Assembly: GCA_045538175.1 (NCBI GenBank)
Contig: JAZSQZ010000128.1
Location: 1-5,521, forward strand
DNA: 5,521 bases
Origin: JAZSQZ01 sp045538175
GTDB lineage: Bacteria > Bacillota > Clostridia > Christensenellales > UBA1242
Direction: 5' to 3'
The position numbers and the translations under genes were made by a program. Below the pieces are notes generated by a model. It made no database searches. It saw nothing but the letters and a program-made list of their open reading frames with translations, and was not told the origin of the DNA. Position 1 is the stretch's first letter. Every line of letters begins with the position of its first letter. Shown here piece by piece: positions 4,509 to 5,521 of the stretch.

Positions 4509-5066
4509 ATGGCAATTCTCACTCGCAAATCCAAAGATGAAACTCCGACCATTTCTTACGCTGGTATGGTTGTCCGGAAGTTTGTTCGTGACGAAAGAGT
4601 TATGAGCGATGTCTGGGCATATTGCACTTATGCAGTTGTCTATGATATTATTCAGGACCGAGTGCAGGAAATTTGTGTTCACTGTGATTTTGATGGTGGT
4701 TGGTCTACTGCCGAAGTTGATGCCTCTCCTGAATTGATGGAAAAATACAGAGCTCATGTGGTTCGTGAAGAACGTCACGAAAAGGCTGTTCAGCTGGTTC
4801 ACAAACATAATGAACGCTGGTATCAGGCACATCACATGAATGTGTCCCTTAGTCAATACAAGCGATTGAAGGAACTTGGTTCTGATTCCTACGATATTCT
4901 CTATACTTTGTTGGGAACGAAGAAGTTCCGTAACGAGTTCCGTGCCAAACTTGCCGAACAGGTTCGTAACTGGTTGAATGACCCTGAACCGAAATATCGC
5001 ACACCGCTTTCTCCTAAGCAGATGGCTTGTGCTGATACTCGCCATTTTGGTCGCCGCTATTTCTAA
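4509..5066 (+). CDS. Probable early phage protein of unknown function, 185 residues
   Basis: The first gene behind the strong promoter; TGAGGT (4497-4502) places GAGG 7 bases before the ATG. The protein has a compact N-terminal part with VWAYCTYAVVYD (35-46), a strand pair around QEICVHCDFDGGWSTAEVDA (53-72), and then a long charged helical region with several histidines (H83, H90, H98, H100, H108, H109). The C-terminal third is KFRNEFRAKLAEQVRNWLND (139-158) followed by the proline-rich TPLSPKQ (165-171) and a basic end, RHFGRRYF. No enzyme motif is recognised; C39, C57 and C59 with the histidines could bind metal, but their spacing fits no standard finger that I know. Its G+C content is higher than in the genes of region 1 (29 of 60 bases in 4561-4620). 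The early position suggests a host-interaction role, by inference only. Confidence 0.8.
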   Translation: MAILTRKSKDETPTISYAGMVVRKFVRDERVMSDVWAYCTYAVVYDIIQDRVQEICVHCDFDGGWSTAEVDASPELMEKYRAHVVREERHEKAVQLVHKHNERWYQAHHMNVSLSQYKRLKELGSDSYDILYTLLGTKKFRNEFRAKLAEQVRNWLNDPEPKYRTPLSPKQMACADTRHFGRRYF

Positions 5067-5077
5067 TTGAGGTAGTT

Positions 5078-5344
5078 ATGGTAGCTTGGCCTGCTTTTGA
5101 ACCTAGTAAAATTCCATATCACAAATACGAAGATATGGTGCTGGATAAACTTGACCTTGGTGGTTGTTCCAACAATAACGATAAGAAGAAACTTTTACGA
5201 AAGAGACTTCTTGTAATTCGTAGTGGTTGGAGGCATAACTATTCAATAGAAGAAACCTACGATAACTTGCTTGAATGGTGTCACGATGGACCTTTTAATT
5301 TTGAAGATATTGAACATTGGGCTTGGTATGAAGTAAAAGAATAA
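5078..5344 (+). CDS. Small phage protein of unknown function, 88 residues
   Basis: It starts 11 bases after the previous stop, with TGAGGT (5068-5073) as SD at normal spacing, so it is the second gene of the early transcript. It is rich in aromatic residues (WPAF, YHKYED, SGWRHNY, LLEWCHD, IEHWAWYEV), with a basic segment (NNNDKKKLLRKRLLVIRSGW) in the middle and an acidic end. Helices around YEDMVLDKLDL and SIEETYDNLLEW look likely. No known domain is recognised. Its size and composition fit a small protein-binding phage effector, but nothing in the sequence identifies a target. Confidence 0.75.
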   Translation: MVAWPAFEPSKIPYHKYEDMVLDKLDLGGCSNNNDKKKLLRKRLLVIRSGWRHNYSIEETYDNLLEWCHDGPFNFEDIEHWAWYEVKE

Positions 5345-5357
5345 CAAGGAGGCTACT

Positions 5358-5521
5358 ATGGCTCTTACTGGTACACTCAAAATTGGTCCCGTTCGTCCTG
5401 ATTGGAGACCTGAACCTATCGCAACCATAACCAAGGACTTGGAAATTGTGGAAAGCGGTAGTGACTGTTGGAAGATTTTCAACTTAAAAACACGGTTACA
5501 GGTTGGTAGCCTTGACCGAAT
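5358..5521 (+). CDS. Start of a further early-cassette protein, partial
   Basis: ATG 5358 follows AAGGAGG (5346-5352), the best SD in the window, with 5 bases of spacing, and the frame stays open for 54 codons to the window edge. The visible part begins MALTGTLKIGPVRPDWRPEP, then ATITKDLEIVESGSDCWKIFNLKTRLQVGSLDR, suggesting a small beta-rich domain. No family is recognised. The gap to the previous gene is 13 bases, so it belongs to the same transcript from the promoter at 4439-4467. Confidence 0.75.
   Translation, partial: MALTGTLKIGPVRPDWRPEPIATITKDLEIVESGSDCWKIFNLKTRLQVGSLDR

Noticed and set aside
1..5521. CRISPR array, insertion sequence, integrase or attachment site
   Set aside because: No spaced direct repeats, terminal inverted repeats with a transposase, or recombinase motifs were seen on either strand.

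Overview
The window looks like part of a T4-like (Caudoviricetes) myovirus genome, AT-rich, probably infecting a bacterium with a standard sigma-70. The evidence is a gp62-type clamp-loader small subunit at 2012-2464, a fragment resembling the end of a gp44/RFC-type clamp-loader large subunit at the left edge, a T4-style late promoter (TATAAATA), and tightly packed, overlapping same-strand genes with short intergenic gaps. All convincing genes are on the + strand. TAA, TGA and TAG all act as stops, so the genetic code is standard. I cannot name the host.

Region 1 (1-2464) is a replication-linked cluster: the clamp-loader large-subunit C-terminus (1-114), a gap with two very small ORFs including a 21-residue membrane peptide with a strong Shine-Dalgarno (SD) sequence (194-259), a glutaredoxin/thioredoxin-like protein whose start appears broken by one extra base (295-909), a GT-A-fold glycosyltransferase (909-1685), an unrecognised 127-residue protein (1651-2034) and the clamp-loader small subunit (2012-2464). 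Several genes overlap (TAATG at 192-196 and 907-911; 35 bp at 1651-1685; 23 bp at 2012-2034), which suggests translational coupling.

Region 2 (2465-4397) begins with a 43-bp gap holding TATAAATA and a hairpin abutting the ribosome-binding site. Then comes a 537-residue AAA+ ATPase whose first residues resemble the capsid-targeting sequence of T4 internal proteins, with an (I/L)-x-E prohead-protease-type site. A 78-residue small protein follows, and the unit closes with a clear rho-independent terminator. The late promoter, head-targeting-like N-terminus and ATPase domain together suggest an ATPase packaged in the virion. This is the most interesting hypothesis in the window.

Region 3 (4398-5521) starts with a near-consensus extended -10 sigma-70 promoter (TTGACA-17-TATATT) preceded by an AT-rich imperfect dyad. 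It drives at least three genes of unknown function (185, 88 and at least 54 residues) with good SD sequences. The first of these has a visibly higher G+C content than region 1. The layout resembles a phage early, host-takeover cassette read by host RNA polymerase.
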